Source: Opisthocomus hoazin (taxonomy: Eukaryota > Chordata > Aves > Opisthocomiformes > Opisthocomidae). From it: DNA of 64,000 nucleotides. A model generated the notes under the pieces. The model searched no databases. It was not told the DNA's origin and was given only the letters and a program-made list of their open reading frames with translations. Below are positions 62,248 to 64,000 of the stretch, piece after piece. Location of the stretch: the NCBI RefSeq assembly GCF_030867145.1, contig NC_134427.1, positions 10,191,001 through 10,255,000 on the forward strand, written 5' to 3'. The number at the start of each line of letters is the position of its first letter. Position 1 is the first letter of the stretch. A program made the position numbers and the translations under genes.

Positions 62248-63177
62248 ACAGAATCACAGAATCACAGAATAGTAGGGGTTGGAAGGGACCTCTGTGGGTC
62301 ATCTAGTCCAACCCTCCTGCTGAAGCAGGGTCACCTACAGCAGGCTGCACAGGACCGCGTCCAGGCGGGTCTTGAATATCTCCAGAGAAGGAGAATCCAC
62401 AACCTCCCTGGGCAGCCTGTTCCAGTGCTCCGTCACCCTCAGAGGGAAGAAGTTCTTCCTCATGTTCAGACGGAATTTCCTGTGCTTCAGTTTGTGCCCA
62501 TTGCCCCTTGTCCTGTCACTGGGCACCACTGAAAAGAGCTTGGCCCCATCCTCCTGACACCCACCCTTCAGATATTTATAAGCATTTATTAGGTCCCCTC
62601 GCAGCCTTCTCTTCTTCAGGCTGAACAAGCCCAGCTCCCTCAGCCTCTCCTTGTAGGGGAGATGTTCCAGTCCCCTCATCATCCTTGTAGCCCTCCGCTG
62701 GACTCTCTCCAGTAGCTCTTCATCTTTCTTGAAGTGTGGAGCCCAGAACTGGACACAGTACTCCAGATGGGGCCTCACCAGGGCAGTGTAGAGGGGAAGG
62801 AGAACCTCCCTTGTCCTGCTGGCCACACTCTTCTTGATGCACCCCAGGATTCCATTGGCTTTCTTGGCAGCCAGGGCACACTGCTGGCTCATGGTCAACT
62901 TGTCGTCCACCAGGACACCCAGGTCCCTCTCAGCAGAGCTGCACTCCAGCAGGTCCGTCCCAAGCCTGTACTGGTGCATGAGGTTGTTCCTCCCCAGGTG
63001 CAGGACCCTGCATTTGCCTTTGTTGAACCTCATCAGGTTCCTCTCTACCCAGCTTTCCAGCCTATCCAGGTCACGCTGAATGGCAGCACAGCCTTCCAGT
63101 GTGTCTACCACACCTCCCAGTTTGGTGTCATCAGCAAACTTGCTGAGGGTACATGCTAACTCTTCGTCCAGGTCGTT
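62248..63177 (-). mobile_element. CR1 LINE, 5'-truncated, with open reverse-transcriptase frame
   Basis: Three CACAGAAT units at 62248-62271 mark the CR1 3' tail in reverse complement, followed by GGTTGGAAGGGACC. The - strand frame from about 63177 to 62335 encodes the end of the CR1 reverse transcriptase without a stop or frameshift: [10 protein letters not shown] (the catalytic A-D-D), then [34 protein letters not shown] and [18 protein letters not shown]. Similarity stops abruptly at NDLDEE, so upstream parts are missing, as in most CR1 copies. Confidence 0.93.
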
Positions 63178-64000
63178 TCCATGTGATGAAGCAAGACAGA
63201 AGAACCTGTGCTTATGCACCTGGCAGGGAACACCACGACACATCACAGCAGTAGCAACTACTAAAAAAATGGGATTGAGCAGTCCCTAGAAAGTTATCAT
63301 ATAATCTGTGACGGATAGCAAATACTTATCTGCAGAAGACTAGCTGTGAGAAATGCTCCAGTTTCTAGTGAAAATTTGGTTGTGATGGCTATACGATGTT
63401 TAGTTTTTTATCACCGAAGGCTCATCTTCTCTCCGGGTTGTTTTGCAAACAGTTGTAAAAGCAGAAGGAGAGAACCAGATTTTCTGTCTGTGATGGGAAA
63501 GTCTCCAGGACTGTTCCATGCAGCACTGAGCATATGAAACTGGCTTTAGGACCATGTAAAGAGGCTGCACAGATTTATTGCTGAGTCCTCCTAATGAGAA
63601 AGAAGTTAAAAACAGTAACAAGCTGCACAGTTCATAGAACGGCTACTTCAAAACCAAGAAACAGGCACAGAGATTGTATTTTTTCGCACATCCAGATATA
63701 CACTTTGCAGCCGTACCTCCAACGCCAGGAGGCATATTTGTCAGATTATAGCAGCCTGAGGTATGCAGTTAAAACACATTATATTTTCAGGCTGTTGATA
63801 AGAGAAGGCCTGTCTCACTTAAAGAATCTAATCATGTGATCCAATTAGGTGCTTTAATCAAAGCAGGTCCTGTGCTACTGACAATCGTAGTGTTATACTA
63901 AGAAATAAAAAGGGGAATCAAAATGTGAAATAATAATTGAAATTAACCAGGCTATTGCTGTTGTAGGTATTTTTGTAAAGCCCTACCCCTATTATAGTTA
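63178..64000. other. Right end of the window
   Basis: AT-rich sequence past the truncated CR1 with no feature I can support. Confidence 0.45.

Noticed and set aside
1-64000. CRISPR arrays, tRNA or rRNA genes, bacterial-type operons
   Set aside because: No repeat-spacer pattern or cloverleaf was seen and the window is clearly vertebrate nuclear DNA.

Overview
The window reads as bird nuclear DNA. It carries CR1 LINE copies with the avian 3' end (CACAGAATC-type repeats on the + strand, hence elements on the - strand), a solo-LTR-like element of a type I associate with songbird-like genomes, isolated CpG islands and long, AT-richer, gene-poor spacers. The species cannot be fixed from the sequence alone.

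Two protein-coding genes can be read in full, both on the - strand and both multi-exon. (1) SLC6A14, the Na+/Cl- coupled neutral and cationic amino-acid transporter ATB0,+, has 14 coding exons between 53674 (start) and 39657 (stop). Every junction is GT-AG with matching phase, and the sum is 1923 bp (640 residues plus stop), close to the roughly 642 residues of the human protein. (2) A small FAM162-family mitochondrial membrane protein gene has four coding exons between 21180 and 16090 (151 residues). It lies downstream of SLC6A14 in tandem orientation, about 18 kb away.

Layout from left to right: 1-15.1 kb, spacer with no gene I can support; 15.17-21.2 kb, the FAM162-family gene with a decayed CR1 in its first coding intron; 21.2-31.9 kb, spacer with one short perfect inverted repeat; 31.9-33.0 kb, an LTR with internal ~48-bp repeats; 33.7-34.0 kb, a possible ancient CR1/L3-like relic; 35.96-36.29 kb, a long purine-only tandem repeat abutting an orphan CpG island (36.36-36.85 kb) with a CTCF-like motif and candidate splice donors; 38.2-53.7 kb, SLC6A14, including a degenerate copy of part of exon 12 between exons 12 and 13 and a minisatellite in intron 1; 53.6-54.1 kb, the SLC6A14 CpG island; 54.1-62.2 kb, spacer; 62.25-63.18 kb, a 5'-truncated CR1 whose reverse-transcriptase frame is still open.

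The two genes have no obvious functional link: one is a plasma-membrane amino-acid importer, the other is expected at mitochondria. The least ordinary observations are the exon-12-like 27-nt potential microexon inside SLC6A14, the intron-bearing FAM162 paralogue at this locus, and the orphan CpG island beside the purine tract, which may be a distal 5' exon/promoter for the FAM162 gene. I see no evidence of a wholly new biological system.
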